The notes: a model not told the origin generated them from the sequence alone. Shown: positions 18,101 to 26,545, numbered from the stretch's first letter. The stretch: DNA of 42,477 nucleotides from an uncultured Rubripirellula sp. (GCA_938045805.1 CALIBL010000033.1:1-42477); one strand, 5' to 3'. Program-made: numbers and translations.

Positions 18101-18230
18101 CAACTGGTCCTATCGCCAAACAGTGAACTGACTGGTGTGTCGCCGCCAAAAACAATAAAAACAAGACCGGTAAGCAAAACGGCTTGGCCAACAGGAATCC
18201 TCCGCCAATTGAATGATTCTCTTCAATCAT
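15105..18230 (-). CDS. Planctomycete cytochrome c (PSCyt1)/DUF1549/DUF1553 protein
   Basis: This 1041-residue exported protein has an N-terminal hydrophobic signal (about 10-40). A PSCyt1 domain follows with the heme-binding CLSCH (Cys84-His88) and an EMPKDGDPLSDGE segment. DUF1549 comes next (about 200-410), including LLRRLKFDLLGLPP, HYGERWARHWLDVAKYADT and a second heme-type motif CARCH (Cys389-His393). A short coiled coil (about 425-455), a discoidin-like beta region (about 490-610, WVEVDLGENQVVAALEVLPC) and C-terminal DUF1553 (about 760-1020, with NRIWLYHFGQAIV and STPKRDET) complete it. The architecture is almost exclusive to planctomycetes and relatives; its enzymatic role is unknown, and polysaccharide degradation has been suggested from its genome context. 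It is the first gene of a two-gene operon with DUF1501. Confidence 0.94.
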   Translation of the reverse strand: MIEENHSIGGGFLLAKPFCLPVLFLLFLAATHQSVHCLAIGPVDGVANLSGSEASDEGGSDSARATAPSGDLFEQVADVFQSRCLSCHQESVREGDFSMSTFESAMRDGYIVPADLESSRLWEVVNPHDGTAEMPKDGDPLSDGEREAIKQWILAGAKWPKERELHPSAINDFSWWSFRPIRRPEIPTVAVAPNSEASDLNPVDAFIQSELLQRGLAPSKQADRRTLLRRLKFDLLGLPPTKQEVDEFLADEDPKAYQNWVERFLASPHYGERWARHWLDVAKYADTCGYDKDKLRENAWPYRDYVIRSMNQDKSYRQFIREQVAGDVLYPGQADGILGLGFIAAGPWDFIGHVEVPESKLDGKVARNLDRDDMVSGVFNTFCSLTVQCARCHHHKFDPISQQQYYSLQSIFAAVDRAERPYDVDPELERAKRELQERIADAQQQIERLENEIRAEGGELLIELDQRYTDLKERVAVKKDPQFGYHSQLTKTANEEKWVEVDLGENQVVAALEVLPCHDEYAGIGAGFGFPVRYQIEVFADEDNSDGLIVVDRTELDQPNPGLQPLRVELDKPREVRRIRVTATKLMERANDYHLALAEIRVLDLDQANLALGCEVRSLDSIEAPVRWGKSNLTDGKWADYLNRQLADEFHDVQRQRNQLLTKIQSPDRMAQKEKLQQQVKDAEAETKKIPEGKMVYAAATHFKPQGNFKPTSGAPRTIHVLARGEISQPLEVANPSLLQLPEPLPNELSQNASEAERRAALANWLTHDDHPLVWRSIVNRIWLYHFGQAIVTTPNDFGKMGALPSHPELLDWLAAEFRDGGRWVKRGSIKDLHRLMVNSATYQQVSDHDEEKAKIDSSNEKLWRMNRRRLEAEEIRDAIMFVSGALDSTMGGPGYRLFELERPEHSPHYEYHKFDHSDPATHRRSIYRFIVRSQPDPWMTTMDCADSSQSTPKRDETLTALQSLSLLNNQFNLVMAEKFHQSLRGEAEMLVDQVAVAFETVVQREADQEDLQAMVAYAKQHGLPNLCRFLFNLSEFIYID

Positions 18231-18415
18231 TGATCAACCAATCCTCTTTTCTATTTCGCTACACTTCGCAAAAAGAGCCAGTCGTGAGCACACACTGCCG
18301 AGTCCCACACAGAACGCAAGACAAGCCTCCGGAGAGATCCTCGTGGATCACTCCACGTGGTTAAACTGTGACCGCTGAAACCGACAAAACCAAACTGACT
18401 CAGTAGCCCCCACCC

Positions 18416-19045
18416 ATGATTGTAAGAAAGACTCGCCGTTCAATCCAATTCCTGAGAACGACTGCCATTGGCGGCCTCCTTTTTCTTCTCCCGCTGATTG
18501 TGCTAGCGACGCTGATTTCTCAGATAGCTCCGATCCTACTTCAGGTCGCTCATTTTCTTCGCGATAACCTACCCGCAACAGATTCGGTCAGTATTTCATT
18601 GTTTGTTTCCGTCGTAGTCGGAATCCTGATGCTGCTTTGTTTTGGGGCAGGCATGGTAGCTAGGTGGTCCATCAGCCGACGCCTCACCACATTCTTCGAA
18701 AAGAACCTACTGCTGTTATTCCCAAGGTACGCAATTTTAAAAGATCAGATGGCAGACACCATCGGCGGGACTGAGAACCGACCCAATACAAAATCGGTTG
18801 TCGTAACCTTGGCAGATCGACAAGTCGTCGGCTTCGAGGCGGAGCGGAGTGAAGATCACTCAAAGGTCGTTGTCTATATACCCGGATCACCTGATACATG
18901 GGCGGGATCAACGATCATTGTGAACGCCTCGCAGGTACAAACCCTCGATGCTTCCTTTGGCGAAACCGTCTCCATTCACGAGCAGATGGGACGCGGCTCG
19001 CTACGCTTAATCCAAAATGCTGAACTAACACCCCCAAATCGCTGA
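18416..19045 (+). CDS. DUF502 family membrane protein
   Basis: The 209-residue product has two N-terminal membrane segments (about 15-37 and 60-83) followed by a soluble domain containing GFEAERSEDHSKVVVYIPGSPDTWAG-type residues. This order (paired transmembrane segments, a short basic loop, then a beta-rich domain with the P-G-S/T-P-x-x-x-x-G motif) is that of DUF502, a widespread family of unknown function. It starts at an ATG. It is transcribed divergently from the DUF1549-DUF1501 operon and converges on the deacetylase-like gene with only 19 bases between stops. Confidence 0.85.
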   Translation: MIVRKTRRSIQFLRTTAIGGLLFLLPLIVLATLISQIAPILLQVAHFLRDNLPATDSVSISLFVSVVVGILMLLCFGAGMVARWSISRRLTTFFEKNLLLLFPRYAILKDQMADTIGGTENRPNTKSVVVTLADRQVVGFEAERSEDHSKVVVYIPGSPDTWAGSTIIVNASQVQTLDASFGETVSIHEQMGRGSLRLIQNAELTPPNR

Positions 19046-19064
19046 GCCTCAGTGCAAGATGAAG

Positions 19065-20495
19065 CTATGACGTAAACCGCAGTTCGATTGTGGGAGCATT
19101 TAGATCGATACACACCATCACGTCTCCACCCTCCTGCATCCAGCAGCCTCCCTCGAGTTGCTGAGCTTGCTTCACTTCACGCAAAGCTTCAATCGACTGA
19201 TCACCCTTGGCGCTGAATCCATGACTGATTACTGGTCCTGTCTTGCCCTTGATGCGAATCGTAAATATCGAAGTTTGTATCGGGCACTCAATCACTAAAC
19301 TTTTTGTCGAACCACGAAACATGCAGACAGACTTCGCGGCCCAGTAACGTGCGATCTCGCTGACCTTCATCCAAAGCGTTTCTTTTCCGAAACGACTCTC
19401 AATGGACTCCACCACCCGCTTAAATGAGATGAACCCTTCCTTGGTGCCGTTGCTATACATGCCTGGCCAATGGCATAGCATCACCGCAGGCTGTCGTCGT
19501 TGAATCAGTTCAACCATTCTCCCCGCAGTCGCATCCTGATTTGCATATCGATCTGGCTCAGAGATTCGATCACCCTGCCATCCCCCAAACCAGTCACCGG
19601 TTCCAGCAGGCACATTCACCGTCATCTGCGGGCTCAATGTCCCAGCACCACGCAAGTTTTCAATGATTGGCTCGGTACTCTGGTCATCAGTGTGAACGTA
19701 CTTGAAGTAATGAGGTAAATCGACCTGATAGACATCACGGACTGCCTGACCTGCAGCCAAAGATAATTCGCTTTTCACCTGATTACCAAATCCTCCGGGC
19801 GTCGTGACGCCTTCGCATGGTAAATCACATTGCTTAAGAATCCTCAACGCATAAGCCAAGTAAGCGGCTAATTCATCAACACTTTTCTTTTCCTGAGGAA
19901 AAGAATTTTCCATCGTCCCCGCATGAATCTCTCTGACCGGACGTCCAGTCTTTAGATCAATCACGCGGGTGTGGGTGATCATCTCGGGATGAATGTCCCA
20001 GTTCGGTAACATCAACTCTTGAACCAGTCGCAAACTCTCCTGTAACTGTTTCCGTGACCAGCCAGGTAATTCTCGATCCAGCCAACCAACGCATGCAGGA
20101 TTGGGAACGATACTGTACTTACCTCGTACGCCCTTCAACGCACACCATTCGCCGAATTCACGAACGAAAGAATCGGGAATCTCCCGTGGCCACTGCTGCC
20201 ACGGTTTTTGGTATTCCCCCCGTTCTGGCCAAGCTGCTGCGAATTGCGGGGTGCAAAAATGCCCCATATTCACCAAGCAAGTGGAATCATCAATGATGAA
20301 CGATAGAGGAACACGATTGCGAGGAAACAGCACCTCAATCCCATGATCCGAGAGATTCACGTCTGACCCAAGTACCCCAGACACATTTGCTTCAGATCCG
20401 ATCGCCTCAGATCCATCAAGCAACGCCTGGGCGACTACGGGAGACAGTAATCCCGAATGCAAAAAACGTCTTCGGCTTAGTGAATCCAAGAACAT
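19065..20495 (-). CDS. Tat-exported polysaccharide-deacetylase-like protein
   Basis: About 476 residues from the ATG at 20495, which has AGAGG about nine bases upstream. The N-terminus SLSRRRFLHSG is a twin-arginine signal (RRRFL at 8-12), so the protein is probably exported folded. PLSFIIDDST puts two aspartates at 69-70 like the first NodB motif, and HPEMITHT (His169, His175) could be the metal-binding histidine pair of the deacetylase fold, although the spacing differs from the usual HxxxH. Later segments (EGVTTPGGFG, QPAVMLCHWPG) fit a carbohydrate-esterase-like barrel. The C-terminal about 90 residues look like a beta domain. The superfamily assignment is by motif only; the substrate is unknown. 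Confidence 0.6.
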   Translation of the reverse strand: MFLDSLSRRRFLHSGLLSPVVAQALLDGSEAIGSEANVSGVLGSDVNLSDHGIEVLFPRNRVPLSFIIDDSTCLVNMGHFCTPQFAAAWPERGEYQKPWQQWPREIPDSFVREFGEWCALKGVRGKYSIVPNPACVGWLDRELPGWSRKQLQESLRLVQELMLPNWDIHPEMITHTRVIDLKTGRPVREIHAGTMENSFPQEKKSVDELAAYLAYALRILKQCDLPCEGVTTPGGFGNQVKSELSLAAGQAVRDVYQVDLPHYFKYVHTDDQSTEPIIENLRGAGTLSPQMTVNVPAGTGDWFGGWQGDRISEPDRYANQDATAGRMVELIQRRQPAVMLCHWPGMYSNGTKEGFISFKRVVESIESRFGKETLWMKVSEIARYWAAKSVCMFRGSTKSLVIECPIQTSIFTIRIKGKTGPVISHGFSAKGDQSIEALREVKQAQQLEGGCWMQEGGDVMVCIDLNAPTIELRFTS

Positions 20496-20729
20496 GGTGG
20501 ACGACCTCTTATCACATTCGAAGTGCCGCGAACGATCCCGCGAACCACCATCGAAACCCAAGCAGAGAGAATTCGTGCGATCACACCATCAACATGTTTG
20601 ACTTGATCCGCATCGAAACGAATCGCCAATGTAAAACAAAACAACGGCAACGTGTTCTTTACTATCGCGATGCAGATTAAAAAGAGCAGACAGGTCAAAT
20701 CGATTCACTCTCCCCCTTCAGCGAGGAAT

Positions 20730-21380
20730 CTATTCAGATTCCACCTCAGTATCGGACTCTTGCTCAATTGGCTTTGGAGGCCAAGCGTCGATCACCTGAC
20801 CCTCTGCCGGCTTCGCAGTCGCCGGATTACTACCTCGGAGAGAAGCAACATAACTAGCCACAAGCACCAACTCATTTGGTGAAAGCTTGGCCTTCCAAGC
20901 TGGCATCGCGCCACCCCTAGCACCATTTTGCAGCACCTTCAAAATATCACCAATCTCTTTGATATTCTTGTAGCTGTCATCACAGAGATTAGGTCCAGCC
21001 AGACCGCCACCGTCGCTTCCGTGACATGAGACGCAGTTAGCCTTGAACACGGAGCGACCAACTTTCAACCAAGAATCTTCGTAAAGATATTTCAGCACAT
21101 TCTCGCGAGTCTCACTCAGCTCACCAATCTCAGCAAATTGCAACCTTAAATTTTCGGCGAGTGCCGTATCGTAACGCTCGGCAGCGGTTCGCCCGGGAGC
21201 GCCGTTGTGGAACCAAAAGAAGTAAGGCGGAGCAAAAGCGATTGTCGCCATGAAAATCCATTTCCACCAATTGGGCACTGGATCTTCTGTGAAGATGCGG
21301 CCTTGATCTGTAGCAGCATCATTCGTCGCATCAGAAGTATTTATTTCACTTCCAGATAAATTCGATTGATTGTCACTCAT
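20730..21380 (-). CDS. ccoP: cbb3-type oxidase cytochrome c subunit III, monoheme CcoP-like
   Basis: The 216-residue protein has a cytoplasmic N-terminus with the FixP-like segment PVPNWWKWIF, one membrane segment (about 38-57) and a single cytochrome c domain. The heme motif is CVSCH (Cys116, Cys119, His120) and the likely methionine ligand is in GGAMPAW. Standard CcoP is diheme and around 300 residues, so this is a shortened monoheme version. It starts at an ATG with GGAGGG (21389-21394) eight bases upstream and lies 80 bases after ccoNO, clearly one operon. It should carry electrons from soluble cytochrome c to the CcoO heme. The acidic C-terminal tail has no visible feature. Confidence 0.9.
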   Translation of the reverse strand: MSDNQSNLSGSEINTSDATNDAATDQGRIFTEDPVPNWWKWIFMATIAFAPPYFFWFHNGAPGRTAAERYDTALAENLRLQFAEIGELSETRENVLKYLYEDSWLKVGRSVFKANCVSCHGSDGGGLAGPNLCDDSYKNIKEIGDILKVLQNGARGGAMPAWKAKLSPNELVLVASYVASLRGSNPATAKPAEGQVIDAWPPKPIEQESDTEVESE

Positions 21381-21388
21381 AACAATTT

Positions 21389-21394
21389 CCCTCC
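21389..21394 (-). promoter_or_regulatory. Shine-Dalgarno sequence of ccoP
   Basis: The minus strand reads GGAGGG eight bases before the ccoP ATG. It is one of the strongest ribosome-binding sites in the window. Confidence 0.7.
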
Positions 21395-21460
21395 ACCTAA
21401 ACCGACAAGTGGATTAGCAGTTCGATTCTTGTGAATGTTGTTTGATAATCTGGTTCGTTC

Positions 21461-23776
21461 TTATTGAGCAATCGGTGCTTGCGAGGCGTCCGATGCATCC
21501 TGTGCGACGGGAGCATTCAAATCCGTCCCGAGTCGCTGCAAGTACGCGATCAACGCGACCGCCTGCGACTCAAGAGTCATGACGCCTCGTCGCTGAATTG
21601 ACCCTCCGGTCGATACGATCTCTGCGGCAATTCGCTCAGCCTGATCCTTCGCATCCTGAACCAACTCTTCATCTTGCCCGTTGTAATCAACTCCTAATAA
21701 CTTTGCTGAATTGACATACGATGGAATTGTTTCGAAATCGATCCTCGAATCCAACAAATCGCTATAAGATGGCATCAAGGTTCCTTCGACTAAGAGCCCT
21801 GGATCATCCAAATGTTGCCAATGCCACTTACTGGACTGCTTACCGCCCTCACGAGCTAGATCTGGACCGATTCGACGCTTTCCCCAAAACGCTGGAAAAT
21901 CGTAGACAAACTCGCCTGCTCGGCTGAAATCACCATAACGCATGGTCTCCGCCACCAAGGGTCGAACCATTTGTGTATGACAGCTATAGCATCCTTTCTG
22001 GAGATAGATTTCGCGACCCATGAGTTCAAGCGGTGTATAGGGCTTCACCGACGCGATCTTGGGTACGGACGATTGTAAAAACAGCACGGGAACTAACTGC
22101 ACCAAGCTGACAATCAAAATCATGGCCAATGGAATCGCATAGAAACGCCCTGGACCAAACTCCCACGATCGGTGCCAACGCAAGGTTGATGTTCGCTCAA
22201 TCGATCTCGCGGCATCCAAGACGGGCGCCGACTCAAGCAGAGATGGAACCTCTGCACCGCCTTGCAAGTCACCCGATTCTTGAAGCAGTGCTAGCCTTTG
22301 TGAATCGTCCGATGCGAGATCGCTTACATCAGATGACAACAACCAAGTCATCAAGAAGTTGCCTGCCATCACAACCAAGCCGAGCAGATAAAATGACCCG
22401 CCGAGAATTCGAGCCCACCACATGCCACGCGATGCAGTGAGCGATTCGATGAAGTCAGGGTAAGCCAAATAGCCAAGCTCATCCAAAGAGTTCCACATAT
22501 TGCTCTGCTTCATCCCTGAAACATAAATCGGCAACACCGAAAGCAAAACGCCAAGCAAAGACAACCAAAAGTGCAAGGATACCGCGCGATTACTCCATAG
22601 TTCTTTCTGAAACAAACGAGGCGCCAGCCAGTAGAACACGCCGAAGGCAAGCATGCTGTTCCAACCCATCATGCCGTTGTGCAGATGGGCGATCGTCCAA
22701 TCGGAGTATTGCGTCCAAGCACTAACACTCTTGATGCTCAAAAGGGAAGCTTCCAGAGTGGAGATGGCATAAAAAACTAATGAACACGATAGGAAGCGAT
22801 AGACCACACTCGTGGAAAAGTTTACTTCACCGCCTCGCAAGGTCCGCCAACCGTTAAGCAAGCCGCCCCAAAGTGGCATCCAAAGCATCAAGCCCGCAAG
22901 CATCCCCGCAGTAGATAGCCATTCTGGAATTGCCGTGTGATGCAAATTTCGAGGGCCGGACCAGAGCAATAAAACTACCAAAGCCCAAAAATGAAGGATG
23001 GCCAAACGATGACTACTAATGGGCTTCCCTGAAACCATCGGCACAAAGAAGTACATCAGCCCGAGAAAAGGCATCAGTAAAAGGTAGTAAATGGATACTT
23101 GACCATAACACCACTGCAGCACGATGTCCTGCACACCACCAAGTAGCGGATAACTCTTGGCCCAACTAACAGGCAAGACGACGTTATTCGCCGCCATCAA
23201 AACTGGAAAGGTGATGATCGTCGCAGAGTAAAACCAAAGAGAGACATACAATCTTTCGACTTTGCGATGGATAAGCGTCATCCAGTAATTCAAGCCGAAC
23301 AAAACCGTCCAAATAAAAATCATTGCAAGGTAGATCGGCTGAACTAACTCCGCGTAGTCTCTCCCCTGCATCAAACCTCGCGGCAGCGTGTAGATCGCCA
23401 AACCTATCAACAATTGCCACGTGACAAAATGCAGGCGAGCTAGAACGCCACTCCATATCCGAACACCGCAAAGTCGCTGCACACTGTAGTAGAGAGCAGC
23501 AAACATGCCGTTGACGAGAAAGGCGTACAGGGCAACGCTCGAATGGAGTGGACGAAGGCGGGCAAACGAAAGCACCTCTGATCCACCAAACATCTTGGGG
23601 ATGACCAAAAGATGGGCGACCCCCAGCCCAACCAGAATCGCAAACAATCCCCAAACAAGGGTGGCCGCCGCAAACATTCGGACAATTGAATCATCGTAAG
23701 AACGCGTATCGAGGTCGCTGAATGCATCCGATCCTGATTCCGTCATACCCGACCCGAGCCCTGCGCCAGAATTCAT
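21461..23776 (-). CDS. ccoNO: Fused CcoN-CcoO cbb3-type oxidase subunit I/II, CuB ligands missing
   Basis: About 771 residues. The N-terminal about 480 form a CcoN-like subunit with roughly 12 membrane segments. A linker leads to a membrane anchor (about 530-555) and a CcoO monoheme cytochrome c domain with GCYSCHTQMVRPL (Cys596, Cys599, His600) and TLMPSYSDL. CcoNO fusions are known. CcoN heme ligands are present: His78 (RLRPLHSS), and His364 and His366 (AHLHNG). The CuB ligands are not. At the positions of the three CuB histidines of characterised CcoN there are Gln226 (WCYGQVSI), Arg276 and Asn277 (GPRNLHHT), and the cross-linked Tyr position is Leu270. The ATG at 23776 is preferred to a GTG at 23788. 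Oxygen reduction by this subunit is therefore doubtful. No ccoQ, ccoG or ccoS is adjacent. Confidence 0.93.
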   Translation of the reverse strand: MNSGAGLGSGMTESGSDAFSDLDTRSYDDSIVRMFAAATLVWGLFAILVGLGVAHLLVIPKMFGGSEVLSFARLRPLHSSVALYAFLVNGMFAALYYSVQRLCGVRIWSGVLARLHFVTWQLLIGLAIYTLPRGLMQGRDYAELVQPIYLAMIFIWTVLFGLNYWMTLIHRKVERLYVSLWFYSATIITFPVLMAANNVVLPVSWAKSYPLLGGVQDIVLQWCYGQVSIYYLLLMPFLGLMYFFVPMVSGKPISSHRLAILHFWALVVLLLWSGPRNLHHTAIPEWLSTAGMLAGLMLWMPLWGGLLNGWRTLRGGEVNFSTSVVYRFLSCSLVFYAISTLEASLLSIKSVSAWTQYSDWTIAHLHNGMMGWNSMLAFGVFYWLAPRLFQKELWSNRAVSLHFWLSLLGVLLSVLPIYVSGMKQSNMWNSLDELGYLAYPDFIESLTASRGMWWARILGGSFYLLGLVVMAGNFLMTWLLSSDVSDLASDDSQRLALLQESGDLQGGAEVPSLLESAPVLDAARSIERTSTLRWHRSWEFGPGRFYAIPLAMILIVSLVQLVPVLFLQSSVPKIASVKPYTPLELMGREIYLQKGCYSCHTQMVRPLVAETMRYGDFSRAGEFVYDFPAFWGKRRIGPDLAREGGKQSSKWHWQHLDDPGLLVEGTLMPSYSDLLDSRIDFETIPSYVNSAKLLGVDYNGQDEELVQDAKDQAERIAAEIVSTGGSIQRRGVMTLESQAVALIAYLQRLGTDLNAPVAQDASDASQAPIAQ

Positions 23777-24009
23777 GCCTGCTGCCACTCCGCTCTTCCC
23801 TCAAATGAATCAACTGCTTCAACAAAAACGCACGATGCGAATCACTGCTTCTCTAGCTGCGTAGTATAGCAAGCAGCAGCAAAATGAAACCCGTATTGAT
23901 GCGACAGGGTTTCGCGCAAATCCGTTATCTGTGCCACATAAAAGCAATCATGCTGGGCGATCCCCGAGAAAATCACTGGCTAATCACACCACTTCCCGTA
24001 AGCTGCAGA

Positions 24010-24819
24010 TCAACGCTGCCAAGCCATTCTGAGTAATTGTCCGCAAGATCGACATGCCTCGCGAAACGTTAACTTGCTTGCACCTTTTTGCCGCTCCGTG
24101 AACGTAATTGGCACTTCAGAAAGACGAGAACCTTGCTGAACTAACTTCAGCAAAATCTCCTCGAGCACCGCATATCCATTGACGCGGAGCAACTGCAAAT
24201 TGACTCGAACCAAAGCCTCAACTCGGTAGCACCTCATGGATCCGCTGCAATCACTCACGGGCAAACCAAGGCAAGTGACCGCAAAACGGTTAATCAACCA
24301 ACTCATCCATTTTCGATGTAATGGCCAACCGACGATCTTACCACCCTCTGCGTATCGTGACCCAATGACCACATCGAGATCAGAGTCACACTCAATACGA
24401 GACAAAAGATGCGGCAATTGCATCGGGTCATGACTGAAGTCACCATCCAAATTCATGAAAAAGTCATATCCTGAATCGACCGCATGCTGCATCGCAAAAC
24501 GAATCGCTCCGCCCAGCCCCTTCTGATTCTCCCGCACTTTTAAGATGACGTGATGATCTTTCTCAAAATTCTCCCGCACCAGATCCGCGGTGCCATCGGG
24601 TGACTGATCATCCACAATCAAAATATCAGCGGAAGGAATCTCCTTGCGCATCGACCCAATCAGCGAGACGATATTCTCAGCTTCATTGAGAGTACAAACC
24701 GCGATCAAAACCTTGCATTGCCCGGCAGCACTCTCATCTTCGGTGATTGTGGATTGGGTTGACAACGGTTTTGATTTTTCCAGTGAAGCAGAACAAGTTG
24801 GTGAGAGCGTTGCAAACAA
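24010..24819 (-). CDS. Polyprenol-phosphate mannosyltransferase-like GT2 glycosyltransferase
   Basis: About 269 residues and similar to dolichol-phosphate mannose synthase (DPM1/Ppm1) catalytic domains. Motifs are VCTLNEAENI, VDDQSPDGTADLV, KGLGGAIRFAM, the DxD-type NLDGDFSHDP, VVIGSRYAEGG, and DCSGSMRCYR. It should transfer a sugar from a nucleotide donor to a polyprenyl phosphate on the cytoplasmic side. No C-terminal membrane segments follow, so it is the soluble, DPM1-like form. The frame opens just after a TGA and has no ATG before the catalytic core; the TTG at 24819 is the furthest usable start, and another in-frame TTG at 24765 is an alternative. It follows floA and a small gene, 38 bases after the latter, probably in one operon. 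Confidence 0.88.
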   Translation of the reverse strand: MFATLSPTCSASLEKSKPLSTQSTITEDESAAGQCKVLIAVCTLNEAENIVSLIGSMRKEIPSADILIVDDQSPDGTADLVRENFEKDHHVILKVRENQKGLGGAIRFAMQHAVDSGYDFFMNLDGDFSHDPMQLPHLLSRIECDSDLDVVIGSRYAEGGKIVGWPLHRKWMSWLINRFAVTCLGLPVSDCSGSMRCYRVEALVRVNLQLLRVNGYAVLEEILLKLVQQGSRLSEVPITFTERQKGASKLTFREACRSCGQLLRMAWQR

Positions 24820-24857
24820 GATTCAGATTACTGAGGACAAGTGTTTCAAGCAGCCTT

Positions 24858-25322
24858 TCATTCCCAACGATTGACTGGGCGGTCAATAATTTCTTTTAGC
24901 AGAAATGCTTGCCGTACACCGCCAGGCCTTCCCAACATCTGCACCAACTCCAAAGCATTAATGCCGGTGTTTGTTCCACCAGCAGGGCTTGCTTTCCCCG
25001 ACGCTTCAACCGAACCCGATCTCCGTGATGAACGCGAGACCCGCTCTGGCTGCACCGAGGACGCCTGATTTACCGCGAGTGAACTTGGAAGCTGCTGCGA
25101 CGCATTTCCCAAGTCCGCCTCAGCAACAATCTCAGCCTCCAGAATTTCATCATCATCATCAAGACGAACGACTCGCTCGGTTTTCCGATTAGAATACTGC
25201 GATTGCACCGCCGCTCTTGTACGTTGTGTCTGGCCACGAACCTCCTGTTCGCGTTGCTGGTTTGCCTTCTCGGCACGACGCTTCGCAGCCCTTGCTAGAA
25301 AGTCTTCCAAATCACCAGACAT
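24858..25322 (-). CDS. Small hypothetical protein between floA and a glycosyltransferase gene
   Basis: I do not recognise this 154-residue protein. The ATG at 25322 has GGTGA about five bases upstream and begins MSGDLEDFLARAAKRR. The N-terminal 50 residues are highly charged and helical (Arg/Lys/Glu/Gln-rich), the middle has an acidic run (LDDDDEILEAEIV) followed by a Ser/Gln/Ala-rich linker. The last about 35 residues (NALELVQMLGRPGGVRQAFLLKEIIDRP) look like a compact conserved helix pair. There is no signal peptide or membrane segment, so it is probably cytoplasmic. It sits 62 bases after floA, and codon use resembles its neighbours. Confidence 0.75.
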   Translation of the reverse strand: MSGDLEDFLARAAKRRAEKANQQREQEVRGQTQRTRAAVQSQYSNRKTERVVRLDDDDEILEAEIVAEADLGNASQQLPSSLAVNQASSVQPERVSRSSRRSGSVEASGKASPAGGTNTGINALELVQMLGRPGGVRQAFLLKEIIDRPVNRWE

Positions 25323-25384
25323 CAATCTCACCAATCTGTGACGCGCGAACTGAACCTATCGAATCTGAATAGAAAATAACCGCA

Positions 25385-26545
25385 CTAGCGAGTTTCGAGA
25401 GGCTGTGCCCCATCTTTTGCTGTTGTGGCAAGCGATTTTCTCATCTCCGTGTCGGCATTGACATTCTGCAATTTATAATAGTCCATAATGTTCAACTTTC
25501 CTGATCGGAAAGCATCAGCCATGGCTCGCGGCACCGCCGCCTGAGCCGCTACAACCGAAGCTCGGCTATCCTCGATCTTGGCCTGATTCTCCTGTTCCTC
25601 CGCTACAGCTGCAGCCCGTTTCCCCTCAGCTCTAGCACGCGCCACCTGCGTATCAGCTTCGGCTTGGTCAGCCTGCAAACGAGCCCCAATGTTTGCTCCA
25701 ACATCAATGTCAGCGATATCAATTGAAACGATTTCAAAGGCTGTTTGAGAATCCAATCGCTTTGCTAAAACCGCCTTGCTAATCACGTCGGGATTTTCCA
25801 GAACCGCTTTGTGATCAGCTGCCGAGCCGATGGCACTGACGATTCCTTCGCCAACTCTAGCAATGATGGTTTCCTCCGTCGCCCCACCAATCAACTGCTG
25901 CAGGTTCGCTCGCACTGTCACCCGAGCCTTTACCTTCAACTGAATACCGTCTTTTGCTACCGCGTCCAATGACGGCTTTGCGGCACCCCGTGGCGGACAA
26001 TCAATCACCTTGGGATAAACACTCGTTTGCACCGACTCAAGAACATCACGTCCCGCAAGGTCGATCGCAGTCGCCTCTCGAAATGTCAACGAAATGGTTT
26101 TGGCTTTCTTAGCCGCAATCAACGCTCGAATCACTTGCTGGACGTTACCACCGGCAAGAAAGTGTGCCTCGAGCGCCTCGCCGGTCAAGTCCGGGTCCAC
26201 CAGTCCCGCCTGCGTCGCCATGATCTTGCTGTGCACGATCGTGCGGACATTCACCTTTCGAAAAGTCATCCCCAGCAGATTGAAAAAACTGATATCTGCT
26301 CGAGTCAACTGAGACTGGATCCACAGACCAAAGTAACGGCTGAACACCAGTAGGCTGATCATGATCAGCCCAAAGACAATCCCAGCAATGATCAATCCAA
26401 CCATTGCACCGTTCGCCAATTCGGTCTCTCGTGCTTGCCCAAGCAACGTGATGCCAAGCATTGTGCTAAACCCAGTAGAGTAGAAAACGTTGATCATGAT
26501 TGCTGGACCAGATTGTGATCCCAAAGGCCCTTCACCATTCATCAT
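25385..26545 (-). CDS. floA: Flotillin-like protein FloA
   Basis: About 386 residues from the ATG at 26545. FloA proteins organise functional membrane microdomains and are anchored by an N-terminal hairpin or membrane segment (here about 47-69). The SPFH-like domain follows with [52 protein letters not shown] and [19 protein letters not shown]. The C-terminal helical region is Ala/Glu/Gln-rich with [20 protein letters not shown], and the protein ends near the family-typical [17 protein letters not shown]. FloA is usually about 330 residues, so the N-terminal about 45 residues are an extension. ATG starts at 26542 and 26497 are alternatives; a GAGGTGA lies about 12 bases before 26545. Flotillin genes often sit next to an NfeD gene, which is absent here. 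Confidence 0.93.
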   Translation of the reverse strand: MMNGEGPLGSQSGPAIMINVFYSTGFSTMLGITLLGQARETELANGAMVGLIIAGIVFGLIMISLLVFSRYFGLWIQSQLTRADISFFNLLGMTFRKVNVRTIVHSKIMATQAGLVDPDLTGEALEAHFLAGGNVQQVIRALIAAKKAKTISLTFREATAIDLAGRDVLESVQTSVYPKVIDCPPRGAAKPSLDAVAKDGIQLKVKARVTVRANLQQLIGGATEETIIARVGEGIVSAIGSAADHKAVLENPDVISKAVLAKRLDSQTAFEIVSIDIADIDVGANIGARLQADQAEADTQVARARAEGKRAAAVAEEQENQAKIEDSRASVVAAQAAVPRAMADAFRSGKLNIMDYYKLQNVNADTEMRKSLATTAKDGAQPLETR

